From contig QANZ01012711.1 in NCBI GenBank assembly GCA_003254925.1, positions 1 to 64,000 on the forward strand: a DNA stretch of 64,000 nt, in the 5' to 3' direction. The first letter of the stretch is position 1; the number at the start of each line of letters is the position of its first letter. The DNA is from Chamaecrista fasciculata. Taxonomy: Eukaryota; Streptophyta; Magnoliopsida; Fabales; Fabaceae. Of the stretch, positions 1 to 10,600 are shown one piece after another. Below the pieces are notes generated by a model, which worked only from the letters and a program-made list of their open reading frames with translations, was not told the origin of the DNA and ran no database searches. The position numbers were made by a program, and so were the translations under genes.

Positions 1-1059
1 ATCACAGGTGAAATCACTCTTTCTTTAAAGTTGATTAAAGGATACTGTACCCAATTTAATCACTTATTAACTAGACGAATCCGATACGATCGACAATTCA
101 ATCTAAATTAACAGAATTAAGACCCGAAAGATATTAACCCTAAACAATTAATTTACGAAATTACTTGTTTAGATTTTCTTCTCCCTAACATGGTAGGACC
201 ATCTTAGTTACTACTTAGTGATGAACTTATTAATTACGAATCAATAAGAACACCTAGCATTATGTTAACAAATCAATTAGACAACTAGAAATTAGTTGAA
301 TAGACAACTTGAAAACAATTAAAAGCGAAATAGAAGAAGAGAAAATATTATAAAACGACGAAGACAAATAAAAACATGATCTCACAAGTGTAAAGATATC
401 CAATCGAAATTAACCCTTAGCCAAGAGAAAAAAATTAACCACGCAGGGCCTTGAGAGAAGAAGAGAGATAGATGATCCGAGATTGGATCTCCCCCTAAAC
501 ACTAACTAGAGAGGGGTATTTATAATGTTTCTCTAACCCTAATACCTTTCTCAACCTTCCTAATTCGAGCTATAGAGTCCCCACAATTGAAAAGATTACA
601 GAATCTGACTTTAAAATTCAAAAATGAGAATCTACGCTTAAGTCTTGGGCAAAACTTGTGCTCCACGAAAATATCTCTTAAGTTTTGAGCAAGACTTGTG
701 GTCCAATATGAAAATATCTCTTGATTTTGAAGATCTTGAAATTGAATCTTCTTAATTTGAGATATCTTTGAGATTGAAATATTTGATTTGAGCCATCTTT
801 GAGAATGAAAGCTGATCTGTAAGGTGAACTTCAGAATATAAGCTCACATCCTAAATTTAAAAGATATGATATTCACAAAATATCAAATTTAAACACAAGA
901 TATCATATTTTGAATTTAAAATTAGGATAACGGGGAAAATCAAATAATTAAGATATATTGGGATAAAATCATAATTTGAATACAAATAAATTAGTAATCA
1001 TCCCTTAAAAAAATAGGCAAAATAATAGAGTTATCAACAACCTATCCATATACTAGAAG
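1..1059. other. AT-rich intergenic sequence, no gene seen
   Basis: I see no convincing coding sequence, RNA gene or TE terminus here. The only structure noticed is an imperfect inverted repeat at about 850-926, where the two halves (CCTAAATTTAAAAGATAT and its near complement) pair around position 888. It may belong to an unrecognised repeat. Confidence 0.5.
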
Positions 1060-1503
1060 ATCTTTAACTGGGTACTGTGTTTACTTTGGAAGCTGCTTGG
1101 TGTTTTGGAAAACAGAAAAACAATCTACAGTCTCTTGAATTACAGCTGAGGCCGAGTATCGTAGTCTCTCTACAACTGTGTGTGAGTTTTTGTGGCTCTC
1201 TTACGTTGCAGCAGACTTTAATTCATTTGCAGCTTGAGTATCCTATCACTTTTATAGTGTGATAACCAAGCAGCTCTTCATATTGTTGCTAACTTAGTTT
1301 TTCATGAAAGAACTAAACACTTGGCTACAGATTACCACTTGCTGAGGGAGCAATTCCAGAAGGGTTTTGGTGAATCCACAATATATTTCTTCTGATCATC
1401 AGATGACAAATCTGTTCACCAAGCCTTTGCATGCTCCACAAATTTCTTCATTACTTTCCAAGCATTGTTTGATAGATTTTCATCAAACTCCAGCTTGAGG
1501 GGA
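1060..1503 (+). pseudogene. Ty1/copia RNase H relic (3' end of pol)
   Basis: Broken plus-strand translation gives the end of a copia polyprotein: TGYCVYFG-like at about 1070, AEAEYRSLSTTVCEFLW at about 1147-1200, [20 protein letters not shown] at about 1265-1325, and LREQFQKGF followed by a degenerate LFTKAL region near 1410-1440. These are the RNase H and polyprotein-end motifs seen in the other copia copies of this window. Several stops and frameshifts interrupt it, so it is dead. A purine-rich tract (AGCTTGAGGGGA, about 1492-1503) ends it and primes the adjoining LTR. Upstream pol, integrase and gag are absent. Confidence 0.85.
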
Positions 1504-1680
1504 TGTAGAGATTAATATATTTATCTCTTGTAAATATGCAGTGTAATAGCCGGTTAGAGTCGCTAGAGTTTCAGTTAGTAAGTAGTATTGTAGTTTGTAA
1601 TTAGTTCTTTTCGGTTCTAGTCACTCACTTGTATATAAACCTTTTGTTACTTCAGTGATAAGATGAGTTCATTGACAGAA
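1504..1680 (+). mobile_element. 3' LTR remnant of the copia relic
   Basis: Sequence starting TGTAGAGATTAA directly follows the polypurine tract, as the 3' LTR of a plus-strand copia element should. It contains a TATATAAA-like promoter box near 1632. The outer CA end is not certain (about 1677), because another LTR-like sequence follows at once. Confidence 0.55.
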
Positions 1681-1689
1681 ATAAATCTG

Positions 1690-2172
1690 AGTGTGGGAGA
1701 CGAAATCACTGACCTGGAGTTGAAATTGATCTTGAGTGGAGCTAAGATCTTCAAGCCACTGATCCAAAAGAGTGAGAAGATGGAGTAGAGAAAGAAGAGG
1801 GACCAAAGTGGTAAAAAAATGGACCACCCTAGTTGTGAAACAACTTTGGGTATATATATACCAAAAATATTCACTTAGTGAATATTACAAAATGGTCCTA
1901 AACATAATTACAAAACAGTCCCTTCAGCAAACAAACTCCATATTTACATTAGTAATTAAATGGGATAATTACTAATACTATTCGGACGTGGCTTGGGGTT
2001 CTTAGCCTGGTCCCGGAAGGCTTGTGGATAATCCAACCCATCACGAATTACCACAAGTAATATGAACCCAATCTATTCTTATTCAGATTTACGATAAATT
2101 AATTACTTAATCAGTAAACACAAATATTAATCTTACAATAGATTAATGCTAATCCACATAAATATTCCAACA
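1690..2172 (-). mobile_element. LTR of a minus-strand copia derivative (outer end unresolved)
   Basis: On the minus strand the sequence CCAAGTGGGAGATTG (polypurine tract) is followed by TGTTGGAATATT, a typical start of a copia LTR. The inner LTR edge is therefore at 2172. A TATATATA-type box lies near 1852-1862. The outer end towards 1690 was not found, and the LTR may abut the plus-strand LTR remnant. Confidence 0.55.
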
Positions 2173-2489
2173 ATCTCCCACTTGGATAGCATTAATCTAT
2201 AAACAGATTAATCAACAAAATACTGAAGCAAGTAATTAATTATCACAAAACACACAAAAGTGCATAACAGATGAAACCATACTCACAGATCACTGAATCT
2301 AATAGGGAAACAAGTGATATACACAAAACAGATCACTGAATCCGATAGGGAAACAAGTGATACAAACATCAACACAAAATGGTTTCAGATCTGAATAAGA
2401 TAGAGTACGAAATGACATTGAAATGTCATATAACAATACAGAAGTCTATAAAGACTTAACTCAGACTCCCACCAGACTAAGGCCACTCC

Positions 2490-2610
2490 AAAAATTTAAC
2501 AAGAGCCATATGAACATGATTTAAAAACTCCATAGGCAAGCCCTTAGTGAACAAATTTATCAACGAATGTTCACTAACGATGTGAACCAAATGAGTCTGA
2601 TACACAAGAT
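2490..2610 (-). pseudogene. Copia polyprotein C-terminal relic
   Basis: Minus-strand translation gives EHSLINLFTKGLPMEFLNHV-like residues, which match the ADxxTKxLP signature at the end of copia RNase H, followed by a short tail. It is interrupted by substitutions and stops. It lies about 300 bases upstream of the polypurine tract in element orientation, which fits its position at the end of pol. Confidence 0.6.
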
Positions 2611-2739
2611 GTCAAATTCAAGATTTGAAGTAAACCAGATCCAAACAACAACAACAACAGTTGTGAGACAACACAAGACATTGAATCCGATAGGGAAAAC
2701 AATGTTTCTCACCAACTGAACAAAATTGGATCCCAAAGT

Positions 2740-3095
2740 TGGACAAAATCCAACAAATGCAACTGCATTACATCAAATGTCTTTCTAAGACCAAATTGGA
2801 TTGAATCTAATAATTATAACAAAGTTCCCCAAAATGCCTCTTGAAGGCCAAATACATGTAACAAAATTACTTCAAATGCTTCTAAAGGTCAAATTGGACT
2901 GAATCCAATAATTATAACAAAATTACTTTAGATGCCTCTTGAAGGCCAAATTGGACTAAATCCAACAAATGTAACGAAGTTACTACCAATGCCTCTTGAA
3001 GGCAAATTGGACTGAATCCAATAGATGTAACTCAGTTACCTCAAATGTCTGTAGGAGCCAAAATTGGACTAAATCCAATAATGTAACTAAGTTAC
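2740..3095. repeat. Degenerate tandem repeat, unit about 60-70 bp
   Basis: The phrase AAATTGGACTGAATCCAATA followed by a variable ATGTAAC-AAGTTAC part and ATGCCTCTTGAAGGCC recurs about five to six times (for example near 2806, 2895, 2955, 3003 and 3060). Units differ by substitutions and small indels, so the array is old. It sits between the gag and pol relics of the copia derivative. Confidence 0.8.
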
Positions 3096-3208
3096 AACAA
3101 ACCAGAATTAGAGAAAAACCAGAAAATACAATTAACATTTACTCAGACTCCCACTGGACCAAATTATTATTCAAAAGGTCCACAGAAATGCTCTTGTCAA
3201 AATTTATA

Positions 3209-3397
3209 CTAAGTCTTGTCAGCAACACCAAAATGGTCAAACACATATGTTGGCCCAAGATCCCTCATAACCAAATAATCATTTAAGATTATCAAATACA
3301 TGTTTAGGGACTCAAACCAGACATCATAATTAGTCCCAACCAAAGTTTTCACCACAGAAAGTTGCTTAGAAACAAAAGCTGATATGGCCGAGAACAA
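3209..3397 (-). pseudogene. Copia gag N-terminal relic
   Basis: A 62-residue minus-strand reading frame contains LVGTNYDVWFESLNMYLIIL, which resembles the start of many copia Gag proteins (a short LxGxNYxxW motif followed by a hydrophobic helix). No zinc knuckle or protease follows. The assignment rests on this motif plus the LTR and polypurine tract of the same element at 2172. Confidence 0.5.
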
Positions 3398-3597
3398 ACA
3401 AGAAACATTAATTATGTTTCAAAAACATAATAATAACACAAAGTTTCCTTCACTGAATCAGCTTATGCAACCTCATGAAAGTTGCTAAAAACAGAAGCTG
3501 ATTTTGGCCATAAACAAATGGAAAATATTAATTATGTTTCAACAACATAATTATAACACCAGATTTCCCTAACAAAATCAGCTTATGCAACTTTATA
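3357..3597. repeat. Tandem duplication of a ~120-bp unit
   Basis: Two adjacent units run from GAAAGTTGCT to CAGCTTATGCAACYTYAT (about 3357-3476 and 3478-3597). They share AAGCTGAT, ATTAATTATGTTTCAA and AACATAAT blocks. They have diverged by substitutions, so the duplication is not recent. Confidence 0.75.
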
Positions 3598-3599
3598 AA

Positions 3600-5430
3600 A
3601 AATGTGAAAACACATGTATATCAAAACTTGCAGAACAAAGAGGGAATCAACACAAAATGAATCCATCGTCTCCATATCGATAGGATACAACAGACTCTGG
3701 AAACATTATAAACAAAACGCAATGCTGACAAGATACGAATGAGCATGCACCACAAATTGCATATTAACCATGTTCCACCGATAGGGTAAATCCACAATTA
3801 ACATACAAATAGTCTGAGATTGAACAATCTTCTCTCCCACAAACAGGAATTTTAAAAACTAATTTTATAAGACACAAATCCTGTAATTTGAGAGAAGCTT
3901 AAAACAAATCAAGTATCGCAACAGATGGTCAGAGGGTTAAAAATTAACCAAATGCATGTCAAATATTCGAATCCTCAACCATATAATCCAATAAATGGAT
4001 TAACAAAAGCGATACATATTTGAAGGTGACTGTAGGTGTCTATCCGACCCTTTAAAACAAAACAGCCCTTCCAAAAACAAAAAACAAGTAGCTTGAAGTA
4101 GACGAAACGATCTCCTCAGCTAATCTAATCTGGATCCGAGTAAAACTTTTCGATCGGATCAGATCTGAAAAGGCCAACAAAAGATTTACAGTACTTTATA
4201 AGTACCTAATGACATGTTAATAGCTTTCCAATAATCCCTAACAAAATTGCTCAAGTATGTCCCAGGTACACTTATATGAAAGGTTACAACTTGAATAGTG
4301 TACACTTGAGCAAAGCAACGGAAGTCTAAAGGGATTCACACAAGATTGGAAAGCATATCAACAAAAACATAAGAGTGCAATTCAGATTTCTTAAGCACTC
4401 ACATAAATATAGGTCCCAAGAGATAAACCAAAACACCACAAGACTTAAGAAGGTGAAACTAATGGGCAATTCATAATAAGATTTCACCTAAGTCATTCCC
4501 ACAAAGCGGTTGTTAAAACAAATTATCTATCTCATATAGGAGACTCATACAAAATATTTTGTCCAAAACAAATATCTCAAATGCCCATAAATAACAATCA
4601 AATGAAGTAGAGATATTGAGACAAAATAAATAAAATCAATTGCTTAATCAGTAATTTCAAATAATAGTTAATGAATTAATGCTAATCCATACAGATATCA
4701 GAATCTCTCCCACTTGGATAACATTAATTAATTATCGAATTAGTCCACAAAACTGAACTAAGCAATTAATTATCTCAAAACAGATTGCATTAACAAATGT
4801 CACACCGATAGGGTATGTCCACCGTCAATACAATTTTCAGTCCACAAAACAAAACAACATTGTAACTGGACCCACGATAGGTGAGCACTCAATCACAAGT
4901 TGCTAACAATGCCAAACTAATTTCCATAACCAAAGATTTCAGAATTTTGACCAAAAGGGGCTCAAAGAATTAATTTTGGGCACAAAACAACAATTTTAAG
5001 TGCATATTATCGGGTCAAAAAATATTTGACATACAAACCATAATATTAGGAAGAGTGTCAAACATATATGGTCAACAATAATTCACAAAATATGCACAAA
5101 AATTTTCAACTCAAAATTCTCAGAATACATGTCCCCAAAACTCAGAATTTAAAAAAAATTATGGAAATTAGATACTAAATATTTCGATGCCCCAAAAGAA
5201 ATTATGGAAAATATTATTTTTCCAAAAAAGAATCAAATATTGAGGCAAATATCCAAAATTGGATCTAAATTGGTCATTAAAAAAATATGGGTCAAAACTT
5301 GCAAATTAATTAAAATTAATTGCAATATATTAAACATAATCCTTTAAATGAATAAAGGACCAAATTATGACCAATATGTGATTAACAAATTGGTGTTTGT
5401 GTAAACCAAGTGCCCAGTGACCACCGAACC
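3600..5430. other. AT-rich retrotransposon-derived noncoding sequence
   Basis: No gene is visible. A block at about 4640-4760 repeats the polypurine-tract neighbourhood of 2110-2250: TTAATCAGTAA, TTAATGCTAATCCA, CTCCCACTTGGATA and CATTAAT occur in the same order. A phrase like CCGATAGGGTA recurs at about 3779, 4804 and, in variant form, 2343. The stretch is probably the decayed body of related copia derivatives. Confidence 0.5.
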
Positions 5431-5439
5431 CCATGCCTC

Positions 5440-5868
5440 AAATCACAGTTTGTAATTTTTTTTTTTTTAATGCAAAAGGACCAAAATGCAAAATTAACAA
5501 AATAGGGGTAGACCAAAAATACAAAATACACCAAAATAGGAGACCAAACACGAATTGCATGCACAATTCAGATTTTGCAAAATTTTTATTAATGCAAAAG
5601 GACAAAGATGAAAATTGCACAAAAGAGTGGACCAAAAATGCAATTGCACAAAAGGGAGGGACCAAAACATAGTTGCACAAGAAAGGGGTGGACCCAAAAG
5701 CAAAATGCACCAAAAAGCTCGTAGGCATGCACCAACTTTCTCCAAAATCATCAAAATTCTCGAGCTTCTCCTCCATACCTCCTTTTTTGTGTGTAAAAGG
5801 ACCAAAGCGCAAATATAGCAGAAATGGGGGGACCAAAAACGAAAATTGCACAAAACAAGGAAGGAAGA
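5440..5868. repeat. Degenerate minisatellite-like repeat (GGACCAAAA..TTGCACAAA)
   Basis: About ten imperfect units of roughly 30 bases combine a GGGACCAAAA part with an AATTGCACAAAA part. Because the unit carries few stops, several frames stay open on both strands and produce low-complexity, repetitive translations. I treat none of these as genes. The array ends directly at the LTR edge at 5873. Confidence 0.75.
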
Positions 5869-5872
5869 ACAC

Positions 5873-6093
5873 TGTTCTTCTTGAACAAGAAATAGAAGTG
5901 AAGAAAATAATAGGAATGAATTCTGTATTATTGATGATATTGAATGAATAGAGCACTAAGCTATTTATAGAATCATAGCTTAGTGAAGTACAGAAGATTA
6001 GTAGTTAACAAACTTAACAAACTCTGCATAACAGAATAACAGACTCTGCATTCTGAATAACTACTAACTAACTAACTGACTTATACTCTTACA
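5873..6093 (-). mobile_element. 3' LTR of copia fragment 1
   Basis: A 221-bp sequence begins with TGTTCTTC and ends with CTTACA on the plus strand, so it has TG..CA ends when read on the minus strand. It lies against the polypurine tract (RC of TCCCCCCTCAAGTTGAG, 6094-6110). It contains a CTATTTATAG promoter-like box near 5960. The matching 5' LTR is missing because the element is truncated at 7688. Confidence 0.8.
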
Positions 6094-7688
6094 TCCCCCC
6101 TCAAGTTGAGAGGGGTCACATACCACTCCCAACTTGCCAATTAGAAACGAAAACTGAGGCTGAGATATGATTTTAGTAAAAAGATCAGCTAGCTGTAACT
6201 GTGTATTTACATGTTGAAGTTTAATAAACCCTTCCTTAAATCTCTGTCTAACTATGTGACAATCTATGTCAATATGTTTTGTTCTTTCGTGAAACACCAG
6301 ATTAGAAGCAATGTGTATAGCTGCCTTGTTGTCACATAGAAAAGGAATTGGAGTCTGGAAAGGTATAGCCAAGTCTTTTAGCAAATAAGAAACCCAAAGA
6401 AGTTCACTTACACAAGAAGCCATGCTGCGATATTCTGCTTCACAAGAAGAACGTGAAACAGTTAATTGCTTTTTTGTTTTCCACGAAATAAGTGAACCTC
6501 CTAACATAATGCAGTAACCTGTGACCGAACGCCTAGAAGTAGGACAAGCTGCCCAGTCTGAGTCACTATATGCCATTAATGAAAAATCAGAATTACTGTG
6601 ATATAATAATCCCATAGATGATGTACCCTTTAAATATCTAACCACTCGAAGAGCACTTTCCCAGTGTGAAACAGTTGGAGCTGAAACATACTGACTCAAC
6701 TGCTGAACTGGAAACGAAATATCAGGTCTGGTCATATTTAGATACAACAATCTGCCCACCAAACGCCTATAAGACTCAGGATCTTTGTAACTAGGTGCAT
6801 CTTCATCAAACTTATAACCTCTTTGCATTGGTAAAGGAGCTGGTTTAGCATCCTGTAAACCAGTATTATTGACAATATCCTGAATATACTTCTTCTGAGA
6901 GATGAAAGTTCCATTAGAAGATCGGGCTATCTCAATGCCTAAGAAATACTTAGCAAAACCCAGATCTTTGATTGTAAAAGTATCATCAAGAAACTTTTTA
7001 ACCTGATTAATAGTAGTAAGACAAGTACCTGTGATTAGCACATCATCAACATATACAAGTAGTATAACAAATGCAGCAGTATTCTTCAGAATAAACAAAC
7101 AATGATCATGCTCAGATTGAACAAAACCATATTTTGTCAATTGGGTTGTAAACTCTGAATTCCACTCACGAGAAGCCTGCTTCAAACCATATAACGATCT
7201 TTTAAGCTTGCAAACCTCATTTTCTTTCATCTTAGAGTATCCCTGGGGAGGTTTTAAATATACCTCCTCATGTAAAAAACCATGCAAGAAAGCATTATTT
7301 ATATCAAGCTGAAAAATAGGCCAATTATGAATGGTACTTATAGCCAAAACAATTCGAACTGTAACTTGCTTGGCAACCGGGGAATAACTGTCAAAATAAT
7401 CAATACCTTCCACTTGGTTATATCCTTTTGCAACCAACCTTGCTTTATATCTCTCCACAGTGCCATCAGGGTTCATCTTCACTTTAAAGACCCATTTGGA
7501 TCCAATAGCCTGCTTCCCTGACGGTAAAGTTGTGATTTCCCAAGTATTATTAGACTCCAATGCAGATAACTCTTTGTCCATAGCAGCACGCCATTCAGGA
7601 TACTTGTTAGCTTCCTTATATGAATGAGGTTCTGTAATCTTACTAATATTTGTCATAAAAGCAGCATAATCTGTAGAATGAGTAATAT
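6064..7688 (-). pseudogene. Ty1/copia reverse transcriptase-RNase H, 5'-truncated
   Basis: A continuous minus-strand frame of about 541 codons encodes the C-terminal half of a copia polyprotein. It includes the reverse transcriptase start (GSKWVFKVKMNPDGTVERYK), LDINNAFLHG, SLYGLKQASREW, the catalytic YVDDVLIT, then RNase H motifs SDSDWAACP, CEAEYRSMA and CDNKAAIHI, ending in the polypurine tract and the first codons of the LTR. No internal stop is seen, but gag, protease and integrase are missing because the sequence changes abruptly to a resistance gene across the N at 7689. It is closely related to the complete element at 17678-22570. It is either a truncated insertion or half of an element cut by an assembly join. 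Confidence 0.9.
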
Positions 7689-7689
7689 N
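7689..7689. other. Assembly gap (single N) joining copia to TNL1
   Basis: The base is N. Copia reverse transcriptase sequence stops on its left. NB-ARC sequence starts on its right, at the position matching base 16761 of TNL2. No LTR or target duplication lies at the boundary. Confidence 0.95.
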
Positions 7690-10600
7690 GTTGGAATTGA
7701 AGCCAATTGTGAGAGTATTGAATTGTTGCTGAAAAACGCCCAAAGAGTTGGAATTTGGGGCATGGGTGGCATAGGGAAAACAACCATGGCTAAGGTTGTA
7801 TTTGCCAAACTATACTCTCAATTTGATTGTTGTTGCTTCCTGGAAAACGTAAGAGAAGAATCAAAAAAGCATGGATTGCCCTATGTACGTGATAAACTTC
7901 TTTTAGAGCTCCAAAAGGGAAAAAAAAGTTGAAGGGTCTGCAATTAATGTTATAAGAAGGTTGATGAATAACAGATTTCTCATTGTGCTTGATGATGTCG
8001 ATAATCCAAAGCAGTTAGATTATCTAGCTCAAGAATGCAATTATTGCTTGGGAGCTAATAGTAGAGTCATCATAACTACAAGGGATATGCATTTGCTTGA
8101 TGGAAGGGTCGATGAAATATATGAGGTGAAGGCATTGAACTATCAAGAATCTTTAAAACTTTTCAACTTGAAAGCCTTTCACCAAGAGCATTCAGAAAAT
8201 GGATATGAACAACTCTCAAAAAGGGTAGTTGATTATGCACAAGGGGTTCCATTGGCTTTAGTAGTTTTGGGTTCATTTCTTCGTTCTAAAACTCAAGAGG
8301 AATGGAAGAGTGAATTGAAAAAACTGAAAAAGTCTCCTCATGAAGATATTCAAGAAGTGTTAAAATTGAGCTATGATGGATTAGATCAAGAAGAAAAGGA
8401 AATGTTTCTTGATATTGCTTGTTTTTTCAAGGGTGAAGATAAAGAACATGTTAAAAGTCTTTTAGATAGTTTTGGCTTCAACATGAGCATTGGTTTAGAT
8501 AGTTTTGGCTTCATCACTATTAATATCAACGGAGTGGGGATGCACAATTTAATACAACAAATGGGATGGAACATTGTTAGTCAAGAATGCATTAAAGATC
8601 CCAGAAGACGAAGCCGATTATGGAATCCTGAAGAAGTCATTGATGTATTAGAGAATAATCATGTAAGGAAATAAAAGCTCTTAATTATTTGGTGAAAGAG
8701 TCATTTTGGTATTTTGGTCCTTTATCTTTCAAAATGTTTAAATTGGTCCTAAATGTTAGCAAAATGTTTCATTTTGATCCCAAACTATTGAATATGGTCA
8801 TATTTCTCTCATTTCAAGTTCGAATGTGATGAGTCCAAAGCTACGTATTGTTATCTAAGAGTATTCTCTCTATCCAATTCGAGCAGTCTCCAAATAAGGT
8901 GAAATCAGTCCCGAAAATAGACTGTTTGTTTCATAGTCAAATAAGTGAAATTGATCATATCTCTTTCGTTTCAAGTTTGACTGTGATGAATTCAGAGCTA
9001 CGAGTTATTCTTAACAAGTCCTTTAATTTGAACTTGAAATGAGAGACGAGAGAAATATAACCTAATTCAATACTTTGGGACCAAAATGAAACATTTTGCC
9101 AACATTTAGGACGAATTTGAACATTTTGAAACATAAAGAACCAAAATGAACATTAGGACATACATTTAGGACCGAAATGACCCTTTAACCTAATTATTTT
9201 CATTGCATGCCATATGTTTAAGTAGTGAGAATTATGATAATAAGATACAACTGACTTACTTCTATTTTAATTTTGTGGTTTTAGGGGACAGAAGCTATTG
9301 AAGGAATCATGTTTGATAAGTCTCAATCTAGAGATATATGCTTAAGTGCTGATACTTTTAAAAACATGAATAATTTAAGATATCTCAAATTTTACTCTAG
9401 CATACATGGGAAATCATGTATAGTAAAGCTTCCATCCGGCCTTAAATCATTTTCTAATAAATTAGTTCATTTACATTGGGAAAACTATCCTTTGAAGCAT
9501 CTACCGTCCACGTTTTGTCCTGCAAAGCTTGCTGTACTTTGCTTGGAAGACAGTCAAGTTAAAAAACTCTGGGATGGTGTTCAGGTACATATATACAATT
9601 GTAGGTTTCTAATTTTTAGTTTGAATATAAGTTTGTTAGTTCTAAATTGTGATATTTCAGATTTGTGGTTGAATTGTTACAAGATATTGTGAATTTAAGG
9701 GAAGTAAACTTGAGGGGATGCAAGAATTTATTGGAGCTACCAGCTTTTTGTAAGGCAGAGAAACTTAAGATTGTGGAACTCTCCGATTTTGAAAATTTGC
9801 GTAATGTTCATCCATCTATAATATCTCTCCATACACTCATTATTTTGGTACTATCTGGTTGCAAGAGATTGAAGAGTCTACAAAGTGAGAGTCATTTAAA
9901 ATCTCTTGCAAATCTTTATCTTGATGACTGTGTTAGTCTCAAGGAATTTTTACTATCATCAGAGAAAATCACAGATCTAGATTTAAAAGATACACTTGTT
10001 GATAGGCTACACTCATCTATTGGGCGTCTCAATAAACTCACATCACTAAGCCTGAGTAGCCTAAAGCATTTTCCTGTAAAAGAATTCTGTTTGTTGAGAT
10101 CTCTTGAGACGCTTTCTATTTATAATGGCGGACAAGCAGTTGATGAACCAAATCTACAAGTTCTATTTGATGGATTGCGATCTTTAAAATATCTACATTT
10201 GAAAAGATGTAGCAACTTGTTCACACTTCCTGACAATATCACCAACTTACTATCATTATCTGAGTTAGTACTATCAGGAAGCAATATAGAGAGCTTGCCC
10301 GCTGGCATCAAGCATCTTCCAAATTTGAAATCAATTGACGTGAGCAATTGCAAGTGGCTTCGATCTCTACCAGAACTTCCACCCTGTATTGTTAATTTTG
10401 ATGCCAATAATTGTATGTCATTGGAGACTGTGGCCACTTCAACAACTTTGAAACACAGTGGAGATGTGGAAGATTATAGGTTTTTCTTCCAAAATTGTGT
10501 GAATTTGGATGAACATTCACTTACTAGGAACTTGGCTAATTTGCTAAGATATAGAGTAGATTTTAACAAGTGCGTAGTAGCTGAGTTTTGTCTTCCAAGG

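Larger units (their letters stand above)
2173..3620 (-). mobile_element. Internal region of a deletion-derivative copia element
   Basis: Read on the minus strand, this stretch contains in order a gag-like relic (3397-3209), a tandem repeat array (about 3095-2740), a relic of the end of the RNase H domain (about 2610-2490), a spacer and a polypurine tract (about 2173-2187). Protease, integrase and reverse transcriptase are missing. This looks like a non-autonomous copia derivative with a large internal deletion. The order of gag, repeats and pol end is read from sequence. The non-autonomous interpretation is inference. Confidence 0.55.

Noticed and set aside
5438..5956. Minus-strand open frame of about 170 codons rich in F, L and P
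   Set aside because: It is produced by the tandem repeat unit read in an open frame and runs into the LTR. The repeats explain its periodic protein, and other frames of the same array are also open.
7624..7932. Plus-strand frame that starts in copia sequence and continues into the NB-ARC domain
   Set aside because: The frame crosses the N at 7689. Only the part after the N is resistance-gene sequence, so a copia-NB-ARC fusion protein is an assembly artefact.
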